A stretch of DNA of 64,000 bases, from NCBI GenBank assembly GCA_038182865.1, contig CP116226.1:4154001-4218000 (forward strand). Direction: 5' to 3'. Below the pieces are notes generated by a model. That model did not search any database. It was not told the origin of the DNA and saw only the letters and a program-made list of their open reading frames with translations. Position 1 is the stretch's first letter. Every line of letters starts with the position of its first letter. Positions 1-6,804 of the stretch are shown here, in pieces. Made by a program: the position numbers and the translations under genes. The DNA is from Microbacterium enclense (GTDB lineage: Bacteria; Actinomycetota; Actinomycetes; Actinomycetales; Microbacteriaceae).

Positions 1-69
1 CTTGTGCGTGCCCGTCTCGAGCACGTCGCGCAGCAGGTCCTCGTACGGAGTGGGTATGTCGGCGGTCAC
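1..69 (-). CDS. thyA: Thymidylate synthase, first 23 codons only
   Basis: The reverse strand opens with GTG and reads MTADIPTPYEDLLRDVLETG and then THK before the window edge. The block TPYEDLLRDVLETGT is the classic N-terminus of folate-dependent thymidylate synthase, where it precedes the SDRTGTGT loop. The enzyme methylates dUMP to dTMP using methylene-tetrahydrofolate. An in-frame GTG three codons upstream (position 78) is an alternative start. The rest lies outside the window, so catalytic residues cannot be checked. It is transcribed away from the redox genes that follow, and nearness to dapB is common in Microbacteriaceae (recalled, not verified). Confidence 0.8.
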   Translation of the reverse strand, partial: MTADIPTPYEDLLRDVLETGTHK

Positions 70-209
70 GGCCCTCACGATACCCGCGGTGTGCCGACCC
101 TGGCCCGTCCGCGCACCGTGCCGTGCAGGATTTCCCGCCCGTCGGGTCTGGGGAGGAGCGGGGTGTCGTCACGGGACGACTCATCCGCCCCGGTGTCGGA
201 CGGGGCGGC

Positions 210-215
210 TACCGT
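210..215 (+). promoter_or_regulatory. -10 box TACCGT of the thioredoxin-like gene
   Basis: TACCGT ends 8 nt before the GTG at 224, so transcription would begin at or next to the start codon. No Shine-Dalgarno sequence is present, which fits a leaderless message. Confidence 0.5.
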
Positions 216-223
216 AGTGCCCC

Positions 224-661
224 GTGGACCTTGCTCTCGCGCTCGTGATCGTCACCGCGTTGCTCGCGGTGACCGTGGTGGCGGGCGTGCTCTGGAAGCG
301 CGGGCAGGGGCGCGTGCGCGCGGTGGACTCGGACGAGCGGGTCGACCCGCGCGTGCTCGGCGCGGGCCCTCTCGGCGCGACGGCCACCCTGGTCCAGTTC
401 AGCACCGAGATGTGCTCGCGGTGCCCCGGCGTGCACCGCATGCTCGCTGCCGTCGCCGACGAACGACCGGGCGTGAGTCACCTCGACGTCGATCTCACGC
501 ACCGCCCGGATCTCGCCAAGACGTTCCGCGTCCTCCAGACCCCCACGACATTGCTCGTCGACCCCACGGGAACCACCCGCGGACGCTTCGGCGGACCTCC
601 GACCCGCGCCGACGTCGAGCGCGAACTCGACCGCCTCACGAAGGAGCACGCCCATGGCTGA
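224..661 (+). CDS. Membrane-anchored thioredoxin-like protein
   Basis: 145 residues. One N-terminal membrane segment (about residues 3-24) is followed by a basic stretch (KRGQGRVR) and then a thioredoxin-like domain with redox motif CSRCPG near residue 67 and the thioredoxin cis-Pro region QTPTTLLVDPTG near residue 110. By the positive-inside rule the basic flank after the single membrane segment places the thioredoxin domain in the cytoplasm (inference). The start is GTG with a leaderless promoter. The gene overlaps the DUF4395 gene by 8 nt, so the two are translationally linked. Likely role: thiol-disulfide exchange with the neighbouring DUF4395 protein. The exact substrate is unknown. Confidence 0.85.
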   Translation: MDLALALVIVTALLAVTVVAGVLWKRGQGRVRAVDSDERVDPRVLGAGPLGATATLVQFSTEMCSRCPGVHRMLAAVADERPGVSHLDVDLTHRPDLAKTFRVLQTPTTLLVDPTGTTRGRFGGPPTRADVERELDRLTKEHAHG

Positions 662-1229
662 GGCCACCCGCATCGATGCCCGCGGCCCGCGCTTCGCGGC
701 ATCCATCACCGCCGTGCTCCTCCTGGTCGCGACGTTTCTGAGCCTCGTCGGGGTGTCGACCTGGCGGGCGGGGAGCGTCGGGTGGTTCGCCTACCAGCCC
801 CTCTCCGGAGAGACGTTCGCCCCCGGCGGGGGCTGGATCCTTCCGCAGACGTCCCTGGCGGTGCGCGCGTCCGATCCGGGCTTCCTGCTGCTGCTCGTGA
901 TCGCCCTGCTCTTCGTGTGGGGCGTCACTTCTCCGCGCACCGCCCCGTGGAGCGCCCTGTATCGCCGAGTGGTCCAACCGCGTCTCGCCCCGCCCACCGA
1001 GTTCGAAGACCCGCGACCGCCGCGTTTCGCCCAGGGCGTGGGCCTGTTCGTCACCGGCGTCGGGCTCGTGCTGCACCTCGTCGGTGTGCCGTGGGCGCTT
1101 CCCATCGCGGCCGCGATGGCGTTCGTGGCGGCGTTCCTCAACGCCGTCTTCGGGCTGTGCCTCGGATGCCAGCTCTACCTCGTCCTGCAGCGGGCGGGCA
1201 TCATCGGTCGAGGTCCGGCGTCCGCCTGA
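654..1229 (+). CDS. DUF4395 family membrane protein with intramembrane CxxC
   Basis: 191 residues with about four hydrophobic segments (residues ~15-40, 75-95, 125-150, 150-180). The last segment carries the family hallmark GLCLGCQLY, a CxxC pair embedded in or at the edge of the membrane. The ATG lies inside the end of the thioredoxin-like gene (8-nt overlap), so they form one operon. The family has no assigned function that I know of. A CxxC membrane protein fused by translation to a thioredoxin-fold protein suggests a membrane thiol relay comparable in principle to DsbD/CcdA or VKOR partners (inference). Confidence 0.85.
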   Translation: MAEATRIDARGPRFAASITAVLLLVATFLSLVGVSTWRAGSVGWFAYQPLSGETFAPGGGWILPQTSLAVRASDPGFLLLLVIALLFVWGVTSPRTAPWSALYRRVVQPRLAPPTEFEDPRPPRFAQGVGLFVTGVGLVLHLVGVPWALPIAAAMAFVAAFLNAVFGLCLGCQLYLVLQRAGIIGRGPASA

Positions 1230-1281
1230 TCGAACCATCTGGAGAGGCTGTCAAGACCCGAGCGGTGTCGACGTGCCTCGT

Positions 1282-1287
1282 TAGGCT
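1282..1287 (+). promoter_or_regulatory. Candidate -10 box TAGGCT of the osmC gene
   Basis: TAGGCT matches the hexamer seen before many genes here, but it lies about 76 nt before the osmC ATG, giving a leadered message with a Shine-Dalgarno GGAGG at 1354-1358. No clear -35 is visible. Confidence 0.4.
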
Positions 1288-1363
1288 GGCCGCGTCGCGG
1301 TCGTCCTGACCGTCGTCATCATGTCGCGGTCACCCGGACCGCGCAGACATCACGGAGGTTCCC

Positions 1364-1789
1364 ATGGCCGTCACGAGCGAAGCCGCCACCGCCTGGAAGG
1401 GCAGCCTGTTCGAGGGATCGGGTGAGGTCACCTTCACCTCGTCCGGTATCGGCACGTTCGACGTCAACTGGAAGGCCCGCAGCGAAGGGTCCAACTCGGT
1501 CACCACGCCCGAAGAGCTCCTCGCCGGCGCCCACTCCGCGTGCTTCAGCATGGCGCTGTCGAACGCCCTCGCCGAGAACGGCACCCCGCCGGAGTCGGTG
1601 GACGCCACCGCCTCGGTCACCTTCAAGCCCGGCACCGGCATCACCGGCAGCCACCTGAACGTCAACGCCGTGGTCCCCGGCCTCGATGCCGCGACGTTCG
1701 AGAAAATCGCCAACGACGCCAAGGCCAACTGCCCGGTGTCGCAGGCGCTCGCGGGCATCGACATCACCCTCGAGGCGACGCTTGCCTGA
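1364..1789 (+). CDS. OsmC/Ohr-family peroxiredoxin
   Basis: 141 residues, the normal family length. It carries the two family cysteines: the peroxidatic Cys in SACFSM (about residue 60) and the resolving Cys in ANCPVSQAL (about residue 125). Such enzymes reduce organic hydroperoxides with thiol electrons in the cytoplasm. The central PEELLAGAHSACFSMALS helix is typical. ATG is preceded by GGAGG at 5-nt spacing. The TIGR01777 gene begins inside its 3' end. Which subgroup (OsmC or OhrB) cannot be decided from sequence alone. Possible functional link to the upstream thioredoxin-like/DUF4395 pair as electron donor (inference). Confidence 0.9.
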   Translation: MAVTSEAATAWKGSLFEGSGEVTFTSSGIGTFDVNWKARSEGSNSVTTPEELLAGAHSACFSMALSNALAENGTPPESVDATASVTFKPGTGITGSHLNVNAVVPGLDAATFEKIANDAKANCPVSQALAGIDITLEATLA

Positions 1790-2702
1790 GACTCCGGCCC
1801 GACGCGTCGTCCTCGCCGGCACGTCGGGCCTCATCGGCTCCGCTCTCGCGGAGTCCCTCCGGGCCGACGGCGTCGAGGTGACCTCGCTCGTCCGGCACGA
1901 CCCGGCCGGGGCACACGAGGTGCGATGGCTTCAGGATGCCACCCCTCTCGACCCCGACGTCCTCGCCGGTGCCGATGCGGTCGTGTGCCTCAACGGCGCC
2001 TCGATCGGGCGGTTCCCCTGGACGCCGTCGTACAAGAGCACCCTGCTGTGGTCACGATTGACGCCCACACGCACGCTTGCCACCGCCATCCGGACGCTCG
2101 GCGACGAGGCCCCCGCGCTCGTCAACGCGAGCGCCACCGGCTACTACGGTTCGCAGCCCGGCGCTCTTCTCACCGAGGATTCCGCTCGGGGACGCGGCTT
2201 CCTCGTCGATGTGTGCGTCGAGTGGGAGAACGCCGCCCGCAGTGCCGGTGATCGCGCTCGCGTGGCGCTGCTGCGCACCGCGCCGATCGTTCACGAGAAG
2301 GGCGTGTTGAAGCCCCTTCTCCTGCTCACCAAGCTGGGGGTGTCCGGCCCGATCGGTCGCGGCACGCAGGTCTGGCCGTGGATCACCCTGGAGGACGAGG
2401 TCCGCGCGATCCGTCACGTCATCGATTCCGATCTCGAGGGCCCGGTCAACCTCACGGGGCCGACACGAGCCACCGCCAACGACCTCGGTTTCGCACTCGC
2501 GCGACGGATGAACAGGCCGTACGCGCTGAGGGCCCCCGTGTGGGGCATGAAGCTCGCGCTGGGGTCTGACGCAACCGACGCGCTCCTCGTCGCAGATGCC
2601 GATGTGCGGCCGCGCGCGCTCGAGGAAAGCGGCTTCGCGTTCACGCACCGCACGGTCGAGGAGGCTGTCGCCTCCGCCGTTCCGGCGCACGACAACGACT
2701 GA
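1782..2702 (+). CDS. TIGR01777-family NAD-dependent epimerase-like protein
   Basis: 306 residues from TTG at 1782, which overlaps the osmC stop by 8 nt. Upstream in-frame starts lie deep inside osmC and would add unrelated residues. The N-terminal dinucleotide-binding motif is GTSGLIGSALAESL (a GxxGxxG variant), followed by the YYG block in SATGYYGSQPGALLTE and the C-terminal DUF1731-type segment with WGMKLALGS. This matches the SDR-like family related to SulA/YfcH cell-division-associated proteins and nucleotide-sugar epimerases. The substrate is unknown. It is cytoplasmic and likely cotranscribed with osmC. Confidence 0.88.
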   Translation: MPETPARRVVLAGTSGLIGSALAESLRADGVEVTSLVRHDPAGAHEVRWLQDATPLDPDVLAGADAVVCLNGASIGRFPWTPSYKSTLLWSRLTPTRTLATAIRTLGDEAPALVNASATGYYGSQPGALLTEDSARGRGFLVDVCVEWENAARSAGDRARVALLRTAPIVHEKGVLKPLLLLTKLGVSGPIGRGTQVWPWITLEDEVRAIRHVIDSDLEGPVNLTGPTRATANDLGFALARRMNRPYALRAPVWGMKLALGSDATDALLVADADVRPRALEESGFAFTHRTVEEAVASAVPAHDND

Positions 2703-2818
2703 CGGTCGGCCGGCGGACGCAGCCGGCTCGCGGACCCAGGCACGCGGGTCAGGTGCGTGGGCTCAGCCGCATGGACTCAGGCACGCGGGTCAGCCGCGCG
2801 GACGCAGCCGGCGCGGGG

Positions 2819-3271
2819 TCAGCCGGCGCGTCGCTCCACGCCCTCGAGCCGGATGGCCGTCCGCACGGCCTCGCGAGCGCGACGCCTGTCGCCGGCGGCG
2901 TCATACGCGAGGGCGAGACGGTAGCGCGCACGCCAGTCATCGGGATGTGCTTCGACGTCGGCGCGGTACGGGGGAAACAGGGCGTCTCCGTCCTCGCGCT
3001 CGATGCGGCCACTGGGTCGCACGGGCAGATCTTCGTCGGGGAGCCCGCCTTCGGCGTCGAGCCGCTCCCCCAGACGCTGGGCGCGCACGCCGAACCAGAG
3101 TTCACGACCGATCGCCCACAGGGCCAAGAGCGGCAGCACGAGGAGCGCGATGCCCATGACGACGCCGACCGTCTCACCGCTGGCCAGCAAGACGACCGCC
3201 CTCTGCCCGGCGAGGAAGACGTAGAGAAGCAGCAACACCGTCATCAGGGCGACGGCGAGGCGGACCCTCAT
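2819..3271 (-). CDS. Small membrane protein with TPR-like C-terminus, dapB partner
   Basis: 150 residues. There are two hydrophobic segments (residues ~5-30 and ~37-57), then a hydrophilic domain ending in PDDWRARYRLALAYDAAGDRRRAREAVRTA, which has the spacing of a single tetratricopeptide-like helix pair. The ATG overlaps the dapB stop by 4 nt (ATGA), so it is translationally coupled to dapB. I do not recognise a function. It may be a small scaffold at the membrane. The 115 nt after its stop hold degenerate GCACGCGGGTCAG-type repeats and no gene. Confidence 0.75.
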   Translation of the reverse strand: MRVRLAVALMTVLLLLYVFLAGQRAVVLLASGETVGVVMGIALLVLPLLALWAIGRELWFGVRAQRLGERLDAEGGLPDEDLPVRPSGRIEREDGDALFPPYRADVEAHPDDWRARYRLALAYDAAGDRRRAREAVRTAIRLEGVERRAG

Positions 3272-4080
3272 GCGCTGGTTGCGCCGGCCACCTGGCCCGA
3301 CACATCACCGTCGGCGATCGGTGCTTCCGCCCGGACGGGTCGCGTACGGACACCGATATCGATGAAACTATCGAGGCCGATGACCACACCCGTCGCTTCC
3401 CTGGCTGCGGCCAGGGCGATCCGGATGCCCGGGGCGTACGCCGTGGCAGGATCCACGGTGTCGTGCACGATCGTCAACGACTCGCCCGCACCCGAGAGAA
3501 CCGTCTCCTGCCGGGCGACGACGCCAGGACGGCGCAGCGAGTGGATGGGGACGGATGCCACGCGCTGGCCGCGCGCGCGCTGATCCACGTGCGGAGAATC
3601 GACGGGGCCGACCTCGACGCGCGCCGCGGCGATGAGCTCGGCCGTGCGCACGGCCGTGCCGCTCGGTGAATCGACCTTCGTCTCGCGGTGGGCCTCGATG
3701 ATCTCGATCGAGCGGAAGAAGGGTGCCGCCGCGGCCGCGAGTGCACTGCCGATGACGGATCCGAGTGAGAAGTTGGGGATGAACACGGCGCCGGTGCCGC
3801 TGGCATCCACGAGCGGGCGAACGAGGGCGATGCGCTCGTTCGACCAGCCGGAGGTTCCGACGAGCACGTTGATGCCACGGTCGATGGCGGCGCGCACGAT
3901 GTCGATGGACACGGCGGGTGTCGACGCGTCGACGACCAGATCGGCACCGTCGAGTTCGCTCATCGCGGACTTCGAGGTGAGCACAGCCGACACCTCGAAG
4001 CCCTCTTCGGCCTCGACGACCTCACGGATCACTCCCCCGAGCTTGCCGGTCCCGCCCACGATGGCCACACGCGTCGTCAT
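3268..4080 (-). CDS. dapB: 4-hydroxy-tetrahydrodipicolinate reductase
   Basis: 270 residues, typical of DapB. It catalyses the NAD(P)H-dependent reduction step of the diaminopimelate/lysine pathway, supplying meso-DAP or lysine for peptidoglycan. The N-terminal Rossmann motif is GGTGKLGG, the substrate/catalytic block is EAHRETKVDSPSGTA (E-x-H-x-x-x-K-x-D-x-P-S-G-T-A), and NFSLGS is the conserved loop. A leaderless-type promoter TAGGCT lies 6 nt before ATG, and the same leader also contains GGAGG. The gene overlaps the downstream membrane-protein gene by 4 nt. Confidence 0.97.
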   Translation of the reverse strand: MTTRVAIVGGTGKLGGVIREVVEAEEGFEVSAVLTSKSAMSELDGADLVVDASTPAVSIDIVRAAIDRGINVLVGTSGWSNERIALVRPLVDASGTGAVFIPNFSLGSVIGSALAAAAAPFFRSIEIIEAHRETKVDSPSGTAVRTAELIAAARVEVGPVDSPHVDQRARGQRVASVPIHSLRRPGVVARQETVLSGAGESLTIVHDTVDPATAYAPGIRIALAAAREATGVVIGLDSFIDIGVRTRPVRAEAPIADGDVSGQVAGATSA

Positions 4081-4086
4081 GCCTCC

Positions 4087-4092
4087 AGCCTA
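4087..4092 (-). promoter_or_regulatory. -10 box TAGGCT of dapB
   Basis: Reverse-strand TAGGCT sits exactly 6 nt upstream of the dapB ATG. The intervening GGAGGC could also act as a ribosome-binding site if transcription starts further upstream. Confidence 0.55.
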
Positions 4093-4178
4093 GGCGGCAG
4101 GGACGCGGTCGTCGCGCTCGGAGCCGACCCCGCTTCCGGCTGTCGTGTCCCGGCCCCGTCGGGGAGCAACACCGACCG

Positions 4179-4667
4179 TCAGCGCAGGGTCTTCACGCGC
4201 CAGGTGACGTTCTGTCGAGGATCCCCCGACTCCGACTCCTCGATCCGGTCGACGACGAAACCCTCGCGCTCGTAGAAACGCCCCGCTCCGTCGTTGACCG
4301 TGAAGTGCTCGATCCCGACACGGTCGGCGCCGGGTAAACGCGCATACACCGCGTCGAGCAAGCGGAGTCCCACCCCCTGGCCGCGCAGCGCGGGGTCCAC
4401 ATACAGCTTCCAGATCATCGGCGGGGTCATTCCGGGATCGAACTGCGCCACTCCCACGACCTCGTCGCCGTGAAGTGCGATGATCACCCGACCGTCTCGC
4501 ACCGCCGGGCGCATCTCGGCGTCGCTCCACCAGCGCTCGACCTGCGCCGTCGCGGCCGCAACGCCGAGAAGGGGGGTGTAGTGCGCCACCACATGACGCT
4601 CACCGAAAGAGCAGACGTCCGCGGTGTCCGCGTCGCCCGCCACCCGGATACGGAGGGATGCCGACAT
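4179..4667 (-). CDS. GNAT-family N-acetyltransferase
   Basis: 162 residues with the standard single GNAT fold. The acetyl-CoA pyrophosphate-binding loop is RGQGVGLRLLD (about residue 96, Q/RxxGxG/A), preceded by the beta-4 strand WKLYVDPALRG and followed by the C-terminal FYEREGFVVD block usual in this family. The acceptor substrate cannot be predicted. It has a leaderless-type promoter. It is monocistronic, divergent from a short truncated reading frame at 4721. Confidence 0.88.
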   Translation of the reverse strand: MSASLRIRVAGDADTADVCSFGERHVVAHYTPLLGVAAATAQVERWWSDAEMRPAVRDGRVIIALHGDEVVGVAQFDPGMTPPMIWKLYVDPALRGQGVGLRLLDAVYARLPGADRVGIEHFTVNDGAGRFYEREGFVVDRIEESESGDPRQNVTWRVKTLR

Positions 4668-4674
4668 GCCGGTG

Positions 4675-4680
4675 ACTCTA
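4675..4680 (-). promoter_or_regulatory. -10 box TAGAGT of the GNAT gene
   Basis: TAGAGT on the reverse strand ends 7 nt before the ATG at 4667. No Shine-Dalgarno sequence lies between. Confidence 0.5.
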
Positions 4681-4720
4681 CCGAAGGACCGGTCCTGTGC
4701 TCACGCGGCATCATGACAGG

Positions 4721-4876
4721 GTGAGCGAGACAGACGCCACCCGGCGCTTCTCCGACACCGTCGCCGATTCCTCTGCCGCAGTTGTGCCGGACACACGCGC
4801 GGAGGCGCCGCTCGACCTCGGTGTGATCGCCCAGTTCGCCGCCGCTGAGCATCCCGGCTCGTCGCGGGGGCGACGG
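4721..4876 (+). pseudogene. Probable 5' remnant of a lost gene
   Basis: From GTG at 4721 about 48 codons look genuinely coding (roughly 80% G/C at third positions): VSETDATRRFSDTV through LGVIAQFAAAEHPGSS. Beyond about 4865 the composition changes, and the frame runs antisense into the complete histidine-phosphatase gene that ends at 4877. A real gene could not occupy both strands here, so this looks like the first part of a gene whose remainder was deleted or replaced. I do not recognise the family. It could instead be a short real protein that uses a stop I cannot place. Confidence 0.35.
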
Positions 4877-5479
4877 TCAGACGGGGAGCGGGTCGACCAG
4901 CCCTGTGCGCAGTTCGACCGGCAGATGCGCCAGGTCGTTGTGCGACAACAGGGTCCAGGGACGCCCCTTCTTCTGGGCGATGACGGTCAGGCCGCAGTAC
5001 GCCTGGTTGATCGTCATCCAGCGCCACTCCGGAGCCTGCAGAACCTCGCGGACGAACCACGAGATGACGAAGTTGTGCGTGATGAGCAGCTCGTGCACCT
5101 CACCGGCCTTGCGGGCGAGGAACTCGGCCGTGGCATCCGCCATCTGGGCGCGACCCGCGTCGACCTCCGCCTCGGTGACCGAGCCGAAGAACGGCTCGTA
5201 CGCGGCGGGCGTCTCCGGCGTCATACCGGTCGGCACGCAGTCGAACAGCAACGCCGACGGTTCGGGAGAGACCGAGGGCAGACGTTCGGCGACGGCACGG
5301 GCGGTCTGCGCCGCGCGCTCGAGCGGCGAATGCCAGACCGCATCGAGAGGGAGTCCCGACAGGCGGTCGGCGAGCAGTGCCGCCTGGCGCTGACCGCGAG
5401 GAGACAGAGGTCCGTCGGCGAGGCCATGCTCGGCATCCTGATGCTCGCCATGGCGCACCAGGTAGATGTAGTGCGTCAC
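4877..5479 (-). CDS. Histidine phosphatase superfamily (phosphoglycerate-mutase-like) protein
   Basis: 200 residues. The catalytic RHG motif is in YLVRHGEHQDAEHGL (His about residue 9), the second conserved Arg is in SPLERAAQTA, and the later catalytic His is in LLITHNFVISW. Enzymes of this fold remove phosphate through a phosphohistidine intermediate. Many family members act on small phosphometabolites. The start is GTG with GAGGTGA about 6 nt upstream. It is monocistronic. The substrate is not predictable. Confidence 0.9.
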   Translation of the reverse strand: MTHYIYLVRHGEHQDAEHGLADGPLSPRGQRQAALLADRLSGLPLDAVWHSPLERAAQTARAVAERLPSVSPEPSALLFDCVPTGMTPETPAAYEPFFGSVTEAEVDAGRAQMADATAEFLARKAGEVHELLITHNFVISWFVREVLQAPEWRWMTINQAYCGLTVIAQKKGRPWTLLSHNDLAHLPVELRTGLVDPLPV

Positions 5480-5579
5480 GTCAGCTCACCTCATCGTCAG
5501 TCCTACGGCCCCCCGCCGCACATCTCCCACCCTACGTCACGACCCCACAAGGGGGTCGGTCACTGCCCGGAGGGGACGG

Positions 5580-6605
5580 TCACTCGGCGGCGCGGGCGAT
5601 GTCGGACAGCTGGGCGCGGCTGAGGCGCACGCCCACGGCGCGCATGCACTCGACGACGTGACGGGGCGCGAACGCGTTGACGATGGGCGCGACGACGATC
5701 TTCTGCGCGAGGAGCCAGGCGACCGCGACGGCGGCATCGGGGATGCCCAGCTCGGTGCCGACCGTGTCCAGGGCGCGCAAGACCCTCGAGCCCCGCCGGT
5801 TCAGGTGGGCGGCGAGTTGCGAGCCGCGCACCGACCTCGACTGCTGATCGCGCGTCCGCGTCTCTCCGGCGAGGAAGCCATGGGCGAGCGGGTGCGAGGG
5901 CGTGACGGCGATGCCCTGGGCCGCCGCGATGAGACGAAGGTCCCCGTCGAACTCGTCGCGACGCAGCACGTTGTACGGGACGTCGAGGACGGTGATGCGC
6001 GGGTATCCGGCCGACGACAGGATTCTCGCCTCGACGAGCTGAGCGGCGGTGTATCCGTGAGCGCCGACGGCACGCACCTTGCCGGACTCGACGAGCCATT
6101 CGCTGGTGGCGAGGGTGTCTTCGAGCAGGGCGGTGTCGCCGCGAGCGGCGTCGAGCGACAAGACGTCGATCCGGTCCGTCCCCAGACGCTGGAGCGATGC
6201 CTCGACGGCACGCACGAGGTTCACGGAATCGAGTCCGGGGTTGTCGGGGTGACGCCCGACGCGGACGGTGAGTACCATCTCGTCGCGAGCACGCCGCGTG
6301 CGCATCCACTCGCCGATGATGAACTCGCTGCGGCCGGCGGCGTAGCTGTCGGCGGTGTGGAGGGCGTTGCCACCGAGCTCGGCGTACGCGTCGAGGATCT
6401 CGTGGCTGGTTTTCGCGTCGACGTTCCAGCCGAACTCTCCCCCGCCGAGGAAGAGCGGGAACACCGTGAAACCGGTCTCTCCGAGGGGAACGCGCACGTG
6501 CGAGCCGAGGCCCGGCCCCTGGAGTGTCACCGGGGCGGAGGGGTGCGGCGGACGGTCGCGGCGACGGCGCGACGAGGCGACGTTCTCGACGCCCGAGCCG
6601 CTCAT
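5580..6605 (-). CDS. Aldo/keto reductase-fold protein with altered catalytic tetrad
   Basis: 341 residues. Start chosen at ATG 6605 because GAGGGAG lies 6 nt upstream; longer in-frame options add a Cys/Arg-rich stretch unlike the family. The TIM-barrel order of aldo/keto reductases is clear: GETGFTVFPLFLGGGEFGW, the TADSYAAGRSE block, RIDVLSLD, AHGYTAAQL, DVPYNVL and the C-terminal AVAWLLAQ NADP-binding region. The Tyr is kept (about Y88), but the family Asp (FDTA) is His83, the Lys is Arg (LTVRVG, about R115) and the His is Asp (LSLD). Either catalysis is altered or the protein binds rather than reduces. Confidence 0.85.
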   Translation of the reverse strand: MSGSGVENVASSRRRRDRPPHPSAPVTLQGPGLGSHVRVPLGETGFTVFPLFLGGGEFGWNVDAKTSHEILDAYAELGGNALHTADSYAAGRSEFIIGEWMRTRRARDEMVLTVRVGRHPDNPGLDSVNLVRAVEASLQRLGTDRIDVLSLDAARGDTALLEDTLATSEWLVESGKVRAVGAHGYTAAQLVEARILSSAGYPRITVLDVPYNVLRRDEFDGDLRLIAAAQGIAVTPSHPLAHGFLAGETRTRDQQSRSVRGSQLAAHLNRRGSRVLRALDTVGTELGIPDAAVAVAWLLAQKIVVAPIVNAFAPRHVVECMRAVGVRLSRAQLSDIARAAE

Positions 6606-6755
6606 GGGATCTCCCTCGAAGCGTCGGGGGATCGCCCGGCAACACCCGACGTCCACGCCCCCCGACGCGTACTTCGAGGGTAAAGCCTCACCAGGAGCAC
6701 TCCGCGGATTCACCCGCCCTCGCGATAAACATTGCGTAACGCTTCGATCACACGA

Positions 6756-6792
6756 CGGATGCCCGCCCCGCACGAAGCGGGACGGGCATCCG
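6756..6792 (-). terminator. Intrinsic terminator after pnp
   Basis: Arms of 16 nt with one mismatch (CGGATGCCCGCCCCGC / GCGGGACGGGCATCCG) and a 5-nt loop begin 13 nt after the pnp stop. A U-tract is absent, as is usual for high-GC actinobacteria. Confidence 0.75.
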
Positions 6793-6804
6793 GTGGGGCG
6801 AGGA

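Noticed and set aside
2703..2818. GCACGCGGGTCAG near-repeats as a mobile element
   Set aside because: Only three to four degenerate copies of a 10-15 nt GC-rich word, no termini or duplicated target.
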